A stretch of 64,000 bases of DNA from NCBI RefSeq assembly GCF_036370855.1, contig NC_088102.1:72115601-72179600 (forward strand), in the 5' to 3' direction. Both the position numbers and the translations under genes were made by a program. The notes under the pieces were generated by a model. It made no database searches and had not been told where the DNA came from. It saw only the letters and a program-made list of their open reading frames with translations. This document shows, one piece after another, positions 47,267 to 60,463 of this stretch. This stretch comes from Dromaius novaehollandiae (Eukaryota; Chordata; Aves; Casuariiformes; Dromaiidae). The number at the start of each line of letters is the position of its first letter. Positions within the stretch are counted from its first letter, which is position 1.

Positions 47267-47769
47267 AAAATGTTTGCAGCCTCGGCCCCAAGGTGAGGCC
47301 TTTGGGCACATTGCTGTATCCCGGGGGTGGCTGGGGTGGACAAGGAGCATGTCCTGCTCAGAGTGAGCTCTGTTGCATGGAGCCAGTAACTCTCCTGCCG
47401 GCCTCACATGGCTCCAGTTAATCGCTGTTGCTGCTACGGGTCTTCCGCCCGCACTGTCCTAAGCCGAGATGCCTCCCTACATGGCACCCTGGCTGCTGTG
47501 GCCCTCACCCGCCCCAGAGCAGCTCTGCACCAGGTTGACATTTGCCATTGCTGGTGGTGCACACTGCCCACGTCAGAGACTGCCAGGGAGCGAGCACTGC
47601 TCTGCGGAAAGAGCCAAGCATTGGCAGTGCTGCCCAATGCAGCACTGGTGGAGCAGCTGGCAGGCTTCCTCTCCTCGCTGGAGGTTTCCCTTGCTGTAAG
47701 GCAGGCCTGCAGCCCAAACACAAGGGCAGGACAATAGTGTGACAAGTGGAGATGTCTTGGAGGGAGGTT
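47267..47769. other. 3' flank of gene 4, no gene seen
   Basis: Copy of the standard 3' flank with the same end deletion as at 20571-21081. Confidence 0.45.
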
Positions 47770-49082
47770 ATGACACATATTCCTGTCCCTTCAGCATCTT
47801 AGGAGCCCTTTGCTGCACTCACTCCAGGAGCTCCATGTCTCTCTCGTCTTGGGGAGTCCAGAACTGCACACAGCACTCCAGACGTGGCCTCCCCAGGGCT
47901 CAGTAGAGGCACAGGATCACCTCCCTCCACCTGCTGACAACACTCTGCCTAATGCAGCCCAGCATACCCTTGGCCTTCTTGGCCACAAGGGCACAGTACT
48001 GGCTCACGGTCAGCTTGTTGTCCACCAGGCCTCCCAGGTCCTTCTCTGCACGGCTGCTTTCCAGCAGGTCAGCCACCACCCTCTACTGCTGCAGCGGGTA
48101 TTCCTCCCCAGGGGCAGGCCTCTGCACTTCCCTTGATTCAACTTCATGAGGTTCCCCTCTGCCCATCTCCCCAGACTGTCGAGCTCCCTCGGAAGGGCAG
48201 CACAGCCCTCTGGGCTATCAGCCACTCCTCCTGGTTTTCGATCATCAGCACACTTGCTGTGGGTGCACTCTGTCCCTTCGTCCACGTCACTGAGGAAGAA
48301 GATGAACAATACTGCACCCAGCAGGGACCCCTGGCAGACATCGCTAGCTACAGGCCTCCAACGAGACTTTGTGCTGCTCATCACAACCCTCTGAGCTCTG
48401 CCAGACAGCCAGTTTTCAAGCCACCTCACTGTCTGCCCATCTAACCCACACTTCCTCAGCTTGCCTGTGAGGATGTGATGGGAGACAGTGTCCAAAGCCT
48501 TGCTCAAGTGAAGGGAGACAACTTGCCCTGCTCTCCCCTCATCTACCCAGCCAGGCGTCCCATCCTAGAAGGCTCTCACGTTGGTTAAGCATGATTTCCC
48601 TCTTTCGGAATCCACACTTGCTACTCTGGATCTGGAAAAGTCAGCCTCTCTTGAGGCTTTCTCCCTGCTCTCCAGGGCCTGGGATATGCGGAGGGCCGGT
48701 CTTTGCAGGAAAGACTGCAGCAAAGCAGCATTTAGGATCTCTGCCTTTCCAACATGCTTTGTCACCAGGGCCCTTTCCCCGGTCAGCAGTGAGCCCACAA
48801 CTTCCCTTCTCCTCCTTTGGTTATTGATGGATTTAAAGAAGCCCTGCTTGCTTCACATCCCTCAACACATTAAACTCCAAAGGGGCCGGGGTCTCGGCCT
48901 GGACCTTTTGAGCCCCATCCTTCCTACTCGGACAACATCCCTCTATTCCTCCATGTTTCCTGAGGCTGGCTCCACACAAGCCCTGCCTCAGCTTTTGGCA
49001 GTTCTCCTTAAGCATGGTGTCAAACAGATGTCCCCTGGCATTGTAGTACTCTAAGAGTAGTTCAGGAAACCACAAGTGTAAG
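47770..49082 (-). repeat. CR1 LINE fragment
   Basis: Antisense CR1, near-identical over most of its length to 6951-8395, but beginning slightly further into the 3'UTR. Several breaks in reverse transcriptase. Confidence 0.85.
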
Positions 49083-49131
49083 CCACACACATGCAGCCAC
49101 AGGCAACAAGCAAGCCAACGCTGCTGTTACT

Positions 49132-49405
49132 ATGGCACGGCTGTTTCAACCTCATGAAGAAGGACAAGCGCCACACACCACTGTGCTGCTGGGAGCTATG
49201 GAGATGGGAAAGACAATGACAAGGAGGAAGATCACCGTGGAGTGGGCAGGAGCAGTCCTTTATACACAGTTTGACTATGTTTTCTACCTCAGCTGGAAAG
49301 AAATCAGCCCCACTACAGCAGGGAGTGCAGCACACTTGATTTCCAAGCTCTGTCATTGCCCCTGCTTGGACTCTTCCATCTGGGCTGGACCAGGAGTGCC
49401 TCTGC
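49132..49405 (+). pseudogene. NLRP-type NACHT domain fragment, copy 3
   Basis: Same extent as copy 1 (LFQPHEEG onward) but with the GAMEMGKT Walker A of copy 2, and Ser for Asn in FYLSWKEIS. The mix of features fits exchange between units. Confidence 0.7.
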
Positions 49406-51070
49406 CTGGAGCCAGCACTTGCACTTGCTTCCCTGGCCTTCACGGTCTGGGTGGTATTTTTTGACAGGCACAGTCCACATGGACTCACGAGCCACCTGGG
49501 CCCTGCATGGCCAATGCCTTTTGCTCAGACAGCAAGCAGGCCCTGCGGTGTCCTAGTGGGATGCAAGTACGGAGTTGCACTCTCTGGACTTGTGCACCCC
49601 TGAGGTAAAGAGAAACCTGAAACGAGAGCTCAAGGCCCCTGTGACCTTCTGCCCAAACAAGAGCTGGCACAGAGCCTGGCTTGGGTCAGAGTGGTTTGTG
49701 TGGGCCCTGTGGGACTCCTCCCATGTGCTTAACCCTGGCTCCCGTTCCCTGATTCAGAGCTGGAAAGCACTGAACCACAGATGTGGTTCACCTGAGCAGA
49801 CACTGAGACAGGACAACCAAAGTCTCCCCCTGTCACCTGCACTGCCCTGGGTGCACCAGGGCTGCTTGGAGGCCAGTGTGGCAAACCCCGTGAGCTGTGA
49901 GGCTTTGGATACCTTCTGCCTCTTTTCCCCAGAAGCACCAGGGCAGTGAAAGCCATGGGCAGGGAGTGGGCATGGCAGCAAGGCTGTGGCCGTGCAGGCC
50001 CCCTGAGGTCAGATGCTGTGGGGCCGGGACAGTGTGTTGCCATCGAGGTGGACCATGCCGTGTGGTCTCAGGCGGCAGTGAATACCTAGGGTCATTTTAG
50101 CAGTTCCTCTCCTTTTCCAGCTTGATTGAAAGATTGAACACATTGGGATTAAAGGAAGAAACGCAGCAGCAGTTGGCTGCACTCAAGGGAAGAAGGGAAT
50201 TTTGCTGCTGTCATACCGGTGGGGGAGGACGGTGTCGTTATGGATGGGGGTGCTTTGAATCTCCATGCTCAGGCACACTAGATGCCTGTTGTGCTGCAGC
50301 TGGGGAAAAATGTCCCCACGTGGCAGCGGGGCTGTCTGGGCAGGGAAGGATTCCCACCAGCTGTGAAGTGACTGTGAGCAGGTGCTGGCCACCTTCGTTC
50401 CTGCCCTGGCAGAGGGCTCCCGGATGTTGGATGGAGGGTGCATTCCGAGGCGGAGCGAGGTGCTGGGAACTGCCCTGCCCTTGGGTGAGGGCTGCTGCCA
50501 CAACTTAGAGGAGGCCCGAGAGACCTGCAAGGCATTGCTGGGCTGAACTGCTTTGCTGGTACAGCCAGCCACGAGCACAGGTCCCCTTGACCCCCCCAAT
50601 CCACCTAGCTACCTACTGCAGATGCTGAAGCAGCCACCCTTCCAGGCGTTGTGTGGGAGGGAAACAAGGGGGCAGGGCTGGGGCCGTGCCTGATTCACTG
50701 GACCTGAAAAGGGCACAGACTGGAAGTGGCATCCTCCCATGTTCCCACTGCAGTCGGTGGGGAGAAACAGGCCATACAGGGGGGGAATGCAGGTGCAGGC
50801 TGGACTGAACCATCCCAGGCACTGTCTCCCTCTGCCCTCCCAGTTCTGCACCAGCACCTGCACTAGCAGGGAGCAGGGCCTGGCAGCTCGGCAGTGGCAG
50901 TGCCACCTCAGGCCAATGCCGCACAGGGTAAAGAAGCTCTTTGTGTCAGGAAGGCCTTGAAGTGGCCAGAGCTTTCCAGATCCTTTTGCCTTGGACTGAG
51001 GATGAAGTGCATCTGCACAGGGCTGACAGCATGGCACGACTGAAGCTGCCCTGCGCTCCGCCTTGTGTTC
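49406..51070. other. Inter-unit spacer, no gene recognised
   Basis: Counterpart of 8736-10960 with a deletion of about 0.6 kb near 50260-50290. The flanks on both sides match unit A. Confidence 0.4.
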
Positions 51071-51640
51071 AAGGAAGCACAGAAGCACGCAACAGCAGAG
51101 GTTGGAAGGGACCTCTGGAGATCATTGCGGTCAATGCCCCTGCCCACGAGGGTCATCTAAAGCCCATCGCCCAGGACCCTATCCAGATGCCTCTGCAATG
51201 TCTCCTAGGTTGGAGACCCCACAATCTCCCCAGGAAACCTGTTCCCGGGCTCTGTCACACTCACAGGAAAGTTTTTCCCTCTGGGCAGACGGAACTTCCT
51301 GGGTTTCAGGTTGTGCCCGTTGCCTCTCGTCCTATTGCTAGGCACCACTGAAAAGCTCTTGACACCCTCCCTTCAGATATTTATGCCCACTGATAAAGAT
51401 CCCCCCACAGGCTTCCCTTCTCCACCATGAACAGGCCCAGTTCTCTCAGCCTTTCCGCGTGTGACAGATGCTCCCATCTCTTAAGCATCGTAGGAGCCAA
51501 ATGGGCCTTGACATTCCGAGCCCCATCCTTGCCTGCTTGGACAACATCCCTCCATTCCTCCCACATTTCCTGAGGCTGGCTCCACACCAGCCCTTCCTCA
51601 ACCTTTCGCACTTCTCCTTAACCATGGTGTCAAACAGGTG
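51071..51640 (-). repeat. CR1 LINE fragment with internal deletion
   Basis: Almost identical to 10961-11530, at an offset of about 40.1 kb. Confidence 0.8.
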
Positions 51641-51738
51641 TCACACAGCATTGGTGTGCTGTTAGAGTAGCCCTACTGATGAGGAGCTCCTAAGAAATCA
51701 AGCTCCCTTTCAAGCTGACTGTGCTTCCTCTTCGTTTA

Positions 51739-51789
51739 GATTACAAACAAAAATACAAAGCGCACATGACAAGACAGTTCCTGCAGGCA
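51739..51789 (+). pseudogene. FISNA-like exon start, copy 4
   Basis: DYKQKYKAHMTRQFLQ, identical to copy 1 at 11628. Confidence 0.4.
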
Positions 51790-52975
51790 GTTATGATTCT
51801 AATGCACTGCTGGACCCTCCTCTCCTGCCTGAGCCCTTTCCCTAAGCACAGCAGCCTGGGAGACCTTGTTGGCAAAGCTCCTCCTCCCTTCCTCCTCCTC
51901 TATGTGCCCTTTTTCACTGGAGTTCGGGCCAGCTTATCCAGGCCATCCTCCTGAGACATCAGCTCATCTCCTGAGCCTCACGACAGACCACTCTTGTGCT
52001 CGGCGGAGGCTCTCCTTCATTCCCTGCTGGCTGTGCTGCACTTAGGCAGATGCTGGGGAGGCAAAGCCCTACCAGTGACAACACCCATGCAGAGCGATAT
52101 TCACCTGGGGGATGTCCCCACTCCTACCCAAAATGTCCCAAATGACCAGCAGGCTCAAGGGAACCAACACCGGTCTCCCATATCCCTCAGATTTGTCCAA
52201 GAGCCTCTCAGTTGCTCTGGATTTGCTCCAGGTCTCTGTGGCACTGGCACTGCAAAGAGATACTGATACACAGAAGCCTAGCGTTATCATACTCTGAAAT
52301 GCAGCTGGCTGAGCAGAAACAGAAGCAGGTGGTGAGATGCTGGCTGTTCAGCAGGCCCAGCAGATGCCTGTGCTCTGACACAGAGCAGCACTCGGGCTGC
52401 TGCAGCTGCTTCCCCTTGGGGGCTGGTGTGCAGTGGGGGAACCAACTCCTTCCTTCCCCGTCACTGCATGGGGCAAGCGTGGCTGCCATGGGGACTGTGG
52501 GGCTGAGGGGCACAGGCCTGCAGGCAACTGGATAGCACCTCCATCCACCCACAGGCCACTGTGAGGAGCCCAGGCCCTCCTGCCAATGTGCCATGGAGCC
52601 TGGGGCTGGGCTTGACTTGGTGCCACCCTGGAGCTTTCTAGCCCAGAGCCAGCCCCAGTGCCTGGCCCATGTGGAGGGCTGCAGTGCGGAGGGACCTGGT
52701 GCCAGAGGTCAGCCCCACAGCAGCAAGGAGGCTGCAGCAGATGCTGCCCCCTGCAGAGGACGGTCCCTTTCAAGGAAGGGCTCTTGCCAGGCTCCCTGGC
52801 ACAGTGTGACACACCCAGACCCATGCGGGCTCAGGCATAGGGAGGGTCCGCACACCCTGCACCCGCTGCAGCACCCAGGTGCGGAGTCCTGCTCAGATCA
52901 TCATCAGGCTCCCCACGGGGACAGCCAGGCAGGCACCCACCCACTGGTGGGGTGCGCGTGATGGCAGAAGTGGAG
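51790..52975. other. Distal upstream region of gene 5
   Basis: Near-identical to 11679-12860. No gene seen. Confidence 0.4.
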
Positions 52976-53216
52976 CCGAGACGCATATATGGGCATGCAC
53001 GGGGATGGAGAAGGTTATTGGAGGCTGGGGCTCCGTCAGATGGGAGATAACCCTCCTGATAACATCTCAAAAGGTGCCTAAAGCCGTTGATTGGCTGCCC
53101 TGGCAGCGGGGCCTGCGCTTCTGCCTATATATTGCCCTCCCCACAGCGGGGGCCTCTGGTGGCCCAGGAGGCAAGCAGGAGCTGGGGACCGCAGCATTGG
53201 GCAGGAGGTGTTTGGG
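52976..53216 (+). promoter_or_regulatory. Gene 5 proximal promoter
   Basis: AGATAA 53045-53050, TGATAA 53057-53062, inverted CCAAT 53090-53094, TATATAT 53126-53132. Confidence 0.6.
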
Positions 53217-56200
53217 ATGGCCACCATCAGCCAGCTCCTTGCCAGCGCACTGGGACTGCTGCTGTGCGTGCAGCTCTGCAGGGGTGAGTGCCTGTGGGCT
53301 CCCCGGGGATGGAGCTGCCTGCCCTCACGCTGAGAGTGGGAGGCAGCCCTGGGGTTGGGGAGGCCACCGTGGAGCTGGGGTGGCCACCATGGGTCTGTGC
53401 GTGACCTTCTGGGTGGGCTTCTCAGAGGCACCAGTGGAGGCACACCACCTGGGCAGCCCTCGGGGCCCACGGTGCCTGCACTGTGCTGGGGACAGGGTTT
53501 TTGCAGTGGGGCCAAACACTGAGCACGTGGCAGGACATGTCCTCTGCTGTGTTCACCTTGCATCGGGTGCTGGACATTCAGGGTCTGGATATGGCCCTAC
53601 CTTTCTTCACACCTGGTGTCCTGCAGTGCACCCAAGGCTTTTCCACCCACACAGCCATATGCCAGGGTCCAAAAGCCAGGCCCGCAGTGGGGAGTGGAGG
53701 CCATCAGGGCAGGGAACAGCTGTGGGACAGAGCTCCCTGGCCAGCCTGGCAGGGCATGCTACACCAGACAACACTGACACCATGCTGGGACTCCATGTCC
53801 TCCTTTATGGTCCCACATGGGCACCCACAGGCACTGGGGAGCTGCGACTGGTTGACGGAGGCAGCCGCTGCGCCGGTCGGGTGGAGGTGAAGCACGAGGG
53901 CCAGTGGGGCACCGTGTGCAGCTATGACTTCATCTGGGATGTCCGTGGGGCCTCCGTGGTCTGCAGGCAGCTGGGATGTGGCACCGTGGCAAGGACTTCC
54001 CCATACATGCCGTTCGGGGCAGGGGCTGGCCGGATTTGGCTGCAACCTTTTCTATGTCGTGGCAGTGAGACAGCACTCCACCACTGTCCCCACTACGGCT
54101 GGGGCCAGCACTACTGTGGCCATGACACAGATGTTGGGGTGACGTGCTCAGGTGAGGGATCAGGATACTCTGCCGGGGAGCAGACCCTTGGCTGCGTGCA
54201 GTTGGGAGATGGCATGGCTATGCCCAGGGCCTCCCCACTGGGGCCTGCCCAGGCACAGATGGGGTACAAGAGTAGAGCTAGAGTGCAGCACCCTCATGCC
54301 CTGAGGGCACCTCTAATACAGATGCTGTGGAGCTCAGGCTGGTGAATGGAGGTGGTCCCTGTGCAGGCAGAGTGGAGGTGAAGCTGCGGGGCCAGTGGGG
54401 AACGGTGGCAGATGACGTATGGGACATGGAGGATGCCGAGGTGGTGTGTCAGCAGCTGGGCTGTGGCTCGGCCAAAAGCGCCCATGACTCGACCCACTTT
54501 GGGAGAGGGTCTGGACCTATTCAACTGGCTCTTGTGGACTGTCGCGGGGATGAGTCTGCACTCTGGGAATGCACTGTCCCGGGATGGGGGCCATACCCTG
54601 GCCGCCATGACTGGGATGTTGGTGTGGTCTGCCAAGGTAAGAGCCATGGGGTCCCTCCAGGCTGCCTCGCACTCAGGCCCCGCTATGCCAGCACCAGGAT
54701 TATGGGGGCAACCCACCTGCAAGCCCCCAGCGTGTTCCACAGACCCCCAAGAGACCCCAGACTCTCTCCTCCGGCAGGGTTTGTGCGGCTGGTCGGCGGG
54801 GACGGCGCCTGCTCGGGCCGTGTGGAGGTCAGGCAGGGCCGAGGCTGGGTCACCCTCTGCAAGGCCCACGTGGACCTCAACACCGCCCACGTCATCTGCA
54901 AGGAGCTGGGTTGCGGAGCAGCTCTGGCCATCACTGGGGCAGCACGCTTTGGGGCAGGAGCCGGGCCCATCTGGGACGGGGGCTTTGAGTGTGCAGGCAA
55001 CGAATCCCTCCTGTCTGCCTGCGCCCGCAGGCTGCCCCATGGCCAGGGTTGCACGCACAACAGCGACGCTGCCGTCATCTGCTCCCGTAAGAGAGCAGGG
55101 CGTGGGGCAGAAGCTGCAGCGGGAGGCGCGGGGAGACGGGCAGCAGGGACAGGGGTGCCCAGGGCAGGGACAGGGTAGGGAGGCTGTGGGCTGGCTTGTG
55201 GCAGCCCCCAGGGGTGCGGGAAGGCAGCGGGGTGTGGGAGGCAGAGGGCTGCCATGCCTGCGTGCCCCCACCATTGCAGAGCAGGGGACATGAGGCCTTC
55301 ATCTCCAGCACCCTTTTCTCCCTCCCAGCCTACACGGGCTTCAGGCTGGTGAACGGCAGCACAGAGAGCACAGGGCAGGTGGAGCTGGAGGCACGCGGCA
55401 CCTGGGGCTCCCTCTGCGATGCCGGCTGGGACATGCCCGATGCCCAGGTGCTCTGCCACCACCTCGGCTGCGGCTTTGCCGCCTCCGTGCCCCGTGGAGG
55501 GTATTTTGGGACAGGGAGCGGCCCGCTGTGGCAGGACACATTTCACTGCAGCGGGACCGAGTCCCACCTGGGAGAGTGCCCTGCCATGGCGCTGGGGATC
55601 CCTGCCTGCTCGCCGGACCACGCTGCTGCAGTCAATTGCTCAGGTGCGTGTGGGGCAGGTGGCGCCAGCCACAAGGGCTTCCTGGGGGGAGGGGACCCAG
55701 CACCCCAAAAAGGAAGGGTACCCCACTCCCCCTACTGCCACCAGGAGCTGTGGGGCACAGGGCCCATCTGGGGAAGCAGGGTCATGTCAGGGCAGGAGGA
55801 GGGCTGAGCCCAGGCATAGGGCAGCAGGCACATGGGCAGGAGGAGGGCAGTGGGGCCGTGCTGTCCCCCAGCATCCTGTGGGACTCCTTGGCACCCCACG
55901 GTCCCCACAGAGCCTCAGGACATCTCCCCTCTGTGCGGGGACAGGTGGCACTGAACCCCTGCAGCTGGTGGACGGGGAGAGCCGCTGTGACGGGCGCCTG
56001 GAGGTGGCCCTACGTGGGGCCTGGGGCCGAGTCCTGGCACAGCAGTGGGATGCCAGCAGTGCCAGCGTGGTGTGCCGGCAGCTCCGGTGCGGCACGGTGC
56101 AGAAGGCCTATGCTGCCCCAGTGCTGGGGCCAGGCTCGAGCCCCCTGGGGCTGAGCGGGCTCCGGTGTGTGGGCACGGAGGCTCGCCTGGCCCAGTGCAA

Positions 56201-59158
56201 CTCCACGCTGCCCAGCGCTGTGCCGCCGGACCATGCCGAGGAAGCGGCAGTTGTGTGCTCGGGTGAGTGTGCCGGGAAGGGCCCCGGAACACTGTGGGGG
56301 CCCGAGCGGCTGCCCCAACCCAAGCTGTCTCTGGCTGCAGGGAGCCAGCGCGTGCGGCTGGTGAGTGGCCCTGGGCGCTGTGCTGGGAGAGTGGAGGTCT
56401 ACGTGCAGGGGACCTGGAGCCGCGTCTGCGAGGACACCTGGGACCTGTGGGACGCCGCTGTCGTCTGCCACCAGTTGGGCTGCGGCGAGGTCCTGGCAGT
56501 GCCCGGCTCGGCCCGCTACGGCCGGGGCTCGGGGCCAGTGTGGCTGGGTGCTGGCGCCTGCTCCGGGGCCGAGGCGACACTCTGGGAATGCCCAGCCCCG
56601 GCACCAGCCCCAGCCCTGGCCCCGGGGCAGCGTGGCTGTAAGGAGGGTGCTGGTGCGGCAGCCATCTGCTCAGGTCAGCACCGCGCTCCACCAGGGCCAG
56701 GGCCAGCGGGGCTGTGGGACCGGTTGTGGCATCAGCCCTCCCGACCGGCCTCCCTGCCCACCTCCCCACACCCTGGGCAGTCCAGGGAGTGAGACGGCAC
56801 CTTCGCCCCACTGCCCTGCCGTGTCCACTCCTTAGGATGCTTCTCATGGTGACCCGGGGAGGTGGGCGGAGTGGCCGGGACAGCAGGGGTGTTGCCCAGC
56901 CCCGCCTGAGCTGTGCCTACGCCCCCATGCTACCCCCTTGCAGAGCTCACAGCCCTGCGGCTGGCAGGCGGCAGCAGCTGCACCGGGCGCCTGGAGGTCT
57001 TCTACAATGGGACGTGGGGCAGTGTGTGCGCCAACGGCACCAGCCCTGCCACAGCCGCTGTGGTGTGCCAGCAGCTGGGCTGTGGGGCTGGGGGCCGGCT
57101 GTCACCTACACCCACAACCACACAGGGCTCAGGCCCCGCGTGGCTGGCCTGGGTGCAGTGCGAGCTGGGGGCCGACTCCCTCTGGCACTGCCCCTCGGCA
57201 CCCTGGCAGCTGCAGCCCTGTGACTCCCCTGGGGACACCCACATCTTGTGCGACAGGGAGCCTGGAGGTACCAGAGCAACTCCCACATCAGCCACGGCAA
57301 CCAGCTGTCCAGATGGCACATCCTGCACAGGTAGCTCTGCCTGCACAGGGCAGCGCGGTGGCCCCAGGGATCCTCCAGCTCGGGGTGGTGCAGCCTCTCT
57401 GTCCCGCCAGCCACTCCCCTGCATCCCGCTGTGCGTCCACAGTGATGCAGCATGGGACATGGCCAGACTCCCTCCAGCCGTGCAGCTCGTGTCGGTGTCG
57501 TCGCAGGTGCTCACAGGACCCACACGGCAGGGGCTGGATCCATGCCAGTGCCCACCATGCTCTGTATCGTCCTGGGCACCCTGCTCTGCCTGGCCCTGGG
57601 GACCCTCGCTGTGCAGGCATGGCGTGCCATGGCTCAGCACAGAGGTGGGTTGTGCCGGTGGTCTCTGGGGCTGAAGCTACTAGGACGAGGAGTCAGGGCA
57701 GAGCCAGTCAGGGCTGGGGGCTGCTGATGGCCCTGGGGACTGCCTGGCCATGGGGCAGCCTGGCTGCACAGGCTGGGGGCAGGCGTGGCAGTGGAAGCCA
57801 GGAGGCCAGTGCTGAGCGAAGGCAGGACCCGGCGCAGCACAGAGGCCAGGCAGGGGCACCAGAGCTGCTCGGAGGATGGGGCAGAGCAGTGGGGCTGTGC
57901 CACAGGGTTATCAAGGTCACAGCTGGTGACCCCCACCATCCCATGTGCTGCTCCCACAGCCTGGGGTTATGGCTGCCCTTGCTTTCCAGGCCCTGGCAGA
58001 GCCATGGACGCAATCTCCGAGGCCGTCTATGAGGAGCTCGACTACACTCTGATGCCGGAGTACCAGGAGGTGCCCAGTGGCTCAGGTGCATGCACCCTGA
58101 CTCCCGTGCTCAGGCCAGCCCAGCCCGGTGCCTCTTCCTGGGGAGGGAGGTCTCTGCACTGAGACCCTCACGCACCCATTGCTGCAGCAGCCGGGCTGAG
58201 AGCCCGGCCACGTGCTGACCATGGGAAGCTGCAGAGCAGGGCTGTATCCTGACCCCTCACAGTCCCCGCTGTGTGGCGAGGCTGTCCTGCCCAGGGTGCT
58301 GGCCAGCCTTTGAGGCTGGGAAGCCTCCCCTAATGCCCCATCGCGCAGGCTCGCCTTCAGATGGCTCAGTGACAAAGCTCTCGTATTACACCAGTGACAG
58401 CGTGGAGGCCAGCAGCCCCACGACAGCAGCAAGTACAGGGCTGGGGTGCAGAGCCGCAACCCTCGCGCCGCAGCCGGTGCCAGCAGGGGACTCACATGGT
58501 GCCTGGGCAGCATGGCCACGTGGCGCTCAGTTATTTTCTGGGCCGGCACTCAAAGCTGGGGCCGCACCTCCTGGCTGCTGACTCCATCCGAGAGCTGGCA
58601 TCCCAATGCAGCTGGCCCCCATGTCGGCACCCGCAGCTCCATGGCCAGTGGGGGCTGGCACTACACGACCCCTGCCCTGGAACTTCATTTCACTGCCCTG
58701 TCTGTCGCAGACACCCCTGCACTGCCCAGACACGACCCCTTGGACGGGTACGACGATGCCACGGCCGTACAGCACATGGGAGAGGTCGCTGCTCCGGGGC
58801 CGAGCGAAAGCGATGGAGATGTCTCCGAGGTGGCAGCACTGGGAGGTAAGAGGTGCCGCAGCCCACACAGCAGCACTGCCCTTCCCAGCGCTGTGCCATC
58901 CCGCTGGGAGAGGCGGCTCCCCCGTGCTCTACCACGGTGGTGGGCAGTGCCTGGGCACAGGGGGAGCCCTGGCCCTGGCCTGGCAGCCGGGGGAAGAAAC
59001 GGCCCCTAGAGGCACCAGCCATGCTGTCCCCAGTGCGGAGTCCATCCTCGCTGAGCCACTTGGATCTGCCGGGAGCTGCGACAGATGCACCAGCCTCAGC
59101 ACCCCGGGATGCGGGCTATGACGATGTTGGTGCCAGCGGCCCCGGGACATTGCTGTGA
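53217..59158 (+). CDS. Gene 5: WC1/SCART-like seven-SRCR receptor lacking a cysteine in SRCR4
   Basis: Exons: 53217-53283, 53831-54151, 54322-54636, 54778-55086, 55329-55643, 55945-56262, 56341-56673, 56944-57330, 57507-57644, 57990-58085, 58349-58432, 58711-58845, 59034-59158; 980 residues, all open. From the promoter to the transmembrane exon it tracks gene 2; its tail is the intact type. SRCR4 reads STESTGQVE where every other copy has STECTG, so cysteine 1 is lost and its partner cysteine 4 (HHLGCG) is left unpaired. The donor after exon 58349-58432 is AA before GTACAG instead of AG, which also changes the junction residue from Asp to Asn. Cytoplasmic exon 3 is two codons longer (PSESDGD). 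Tail motifs are AVYEELDYTLMPEYQEV, LDGYDDATAV and AGYDDVGASG. Confidence 0.83.
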
Positions 59159-59393
59159 GGACGGCAGGGCCACACTGCAGCAGTCCCTGAGGACACGCGT
59201 GGTGCCATGGAGCTCTGCCCCCACGCAGCCACAGGTCAGCCACGGCAGGCATCGTCTGTCTCATTAACTGCCCACTTGGGCCGGCCAGAGACTATGGGCA
59301 CCATGGAGATATGCCTCCATCATCCCTCCCACGCAGCCCTCCAGGCGCTGCCTGAGTTTGTCTGTGCTTCCACTGTGCATTTCTCTCTTTTCT

Positions 59394-59403
59394 ATTAAAT
59401 AAA
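59394..59403 (+). terminator. Gene 5 poly(A) signals
   Basis: Overlapping ATTAAA (59394-59399) and AATAAA (59398-59403). Confidence 0.65.
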
Positions 59404-60004
59404 AATACAAATAAAAGAATATTTGGAGCCTTGGCCCCAAGGTGAAGGCTTTGGGCACATTGCCGTATCACCAGGGGTGGCTGGGGCAGAAACGGAGCAT
59501 GTCCTGCTCAGTGTGAGCCCTGTTGCACAGAGACAGGAACTCTCCTGCCGGCCTTGCACGGCTCCAGTTAATCACTGTTGCTGCTGTGGGTCTTTTGCCC
59601 ACGCTATCCTACACGGGGATGTTGCCCTGCACAGGGCCCCAGCTACTGTGACCCACACCTGCCCCAGAGCAGCGCGGCACCAGGTTGACATTCACCACTG
59701 CTGGTGGTGCACACTGCCCATATCAGGGACTGCCATAGAGCGAGTGCTGCTCTGTGGAAAGAGCCAAGCATGGGCAGCGCCGCCCGATGCAGCAGTGGTG
59801 GAGCAGCTGGCAGGCTTCCTCTCCTCACTGGAGGTTTCCCTTGCTGTAAAGCAGGCCTGCAGCCCAAACACAAGGGCAGGACAACAGTGTGACAAGTGGA
59901 GATGTCTTGGAGGGAGGCTATGGTCTGCCTTCCTGCCTGCCAACAAGCAAAGCCCCCATCTGGGAGAGCAGGGCAGATGCTTTGTCTCCTTGATTGGAGG
60001 CATC
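59404..60004. other. 3' flank of gene 5, no gene seen
   Basis: Full-length version of the standard 3' flank, most like 6352-6950. Confidence 0.45.
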
Positions 60005-60463
60005 ACTGGGCACCAGTGAAAAGAGTCTGGCCCCATCCTCTTCACACACTCCCTTCACATAGTTATACTAATCAATAAAAATCCCCCCACTCAGGCTTCC
60101 CTCCTCCACCATGAACAGGCCCAGCTCTCTCAGCCTTTCCTCGCATGACACATGCTCTCGTCCCTTCAGCATCTTAGGAGCCCTTTGCTGCACTCGCTCC
60201 AGGAGCTCCATGTCTCTCTCATCTTGAGGAGCCCAGAACTGCACATAGCACTCCAGACGTGGCCTCCCCAGGGCTCAGCAGAGGCACAGGATCACCTCCC
60301 TCCACCTGCTGACAACACTCTGCCTAATGCAGCCCAGCATACCCTTGGCCTTCTTGGCCACAAGGGCACAGTGCTGGCTCACAGTCAGCTTGCTGTCCAC
60401 CAGGCTTCCCAGGTCCTTCTCTGCACGGCTGCTTTCCAGCAGGTCAGCCACCACCCTCTACTG
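60005..60463 (-). repeat. CR1 LINE fragment cut at a recombination junction
   Basis: Antisense CR1 3'UTR and the end of reverse transcriptase, stopping at CCCTCTACTGC. All other copies continue through reverse transcriptase at that point. Here it is joined to receptor-gene sequence. Confidence 0.8.
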
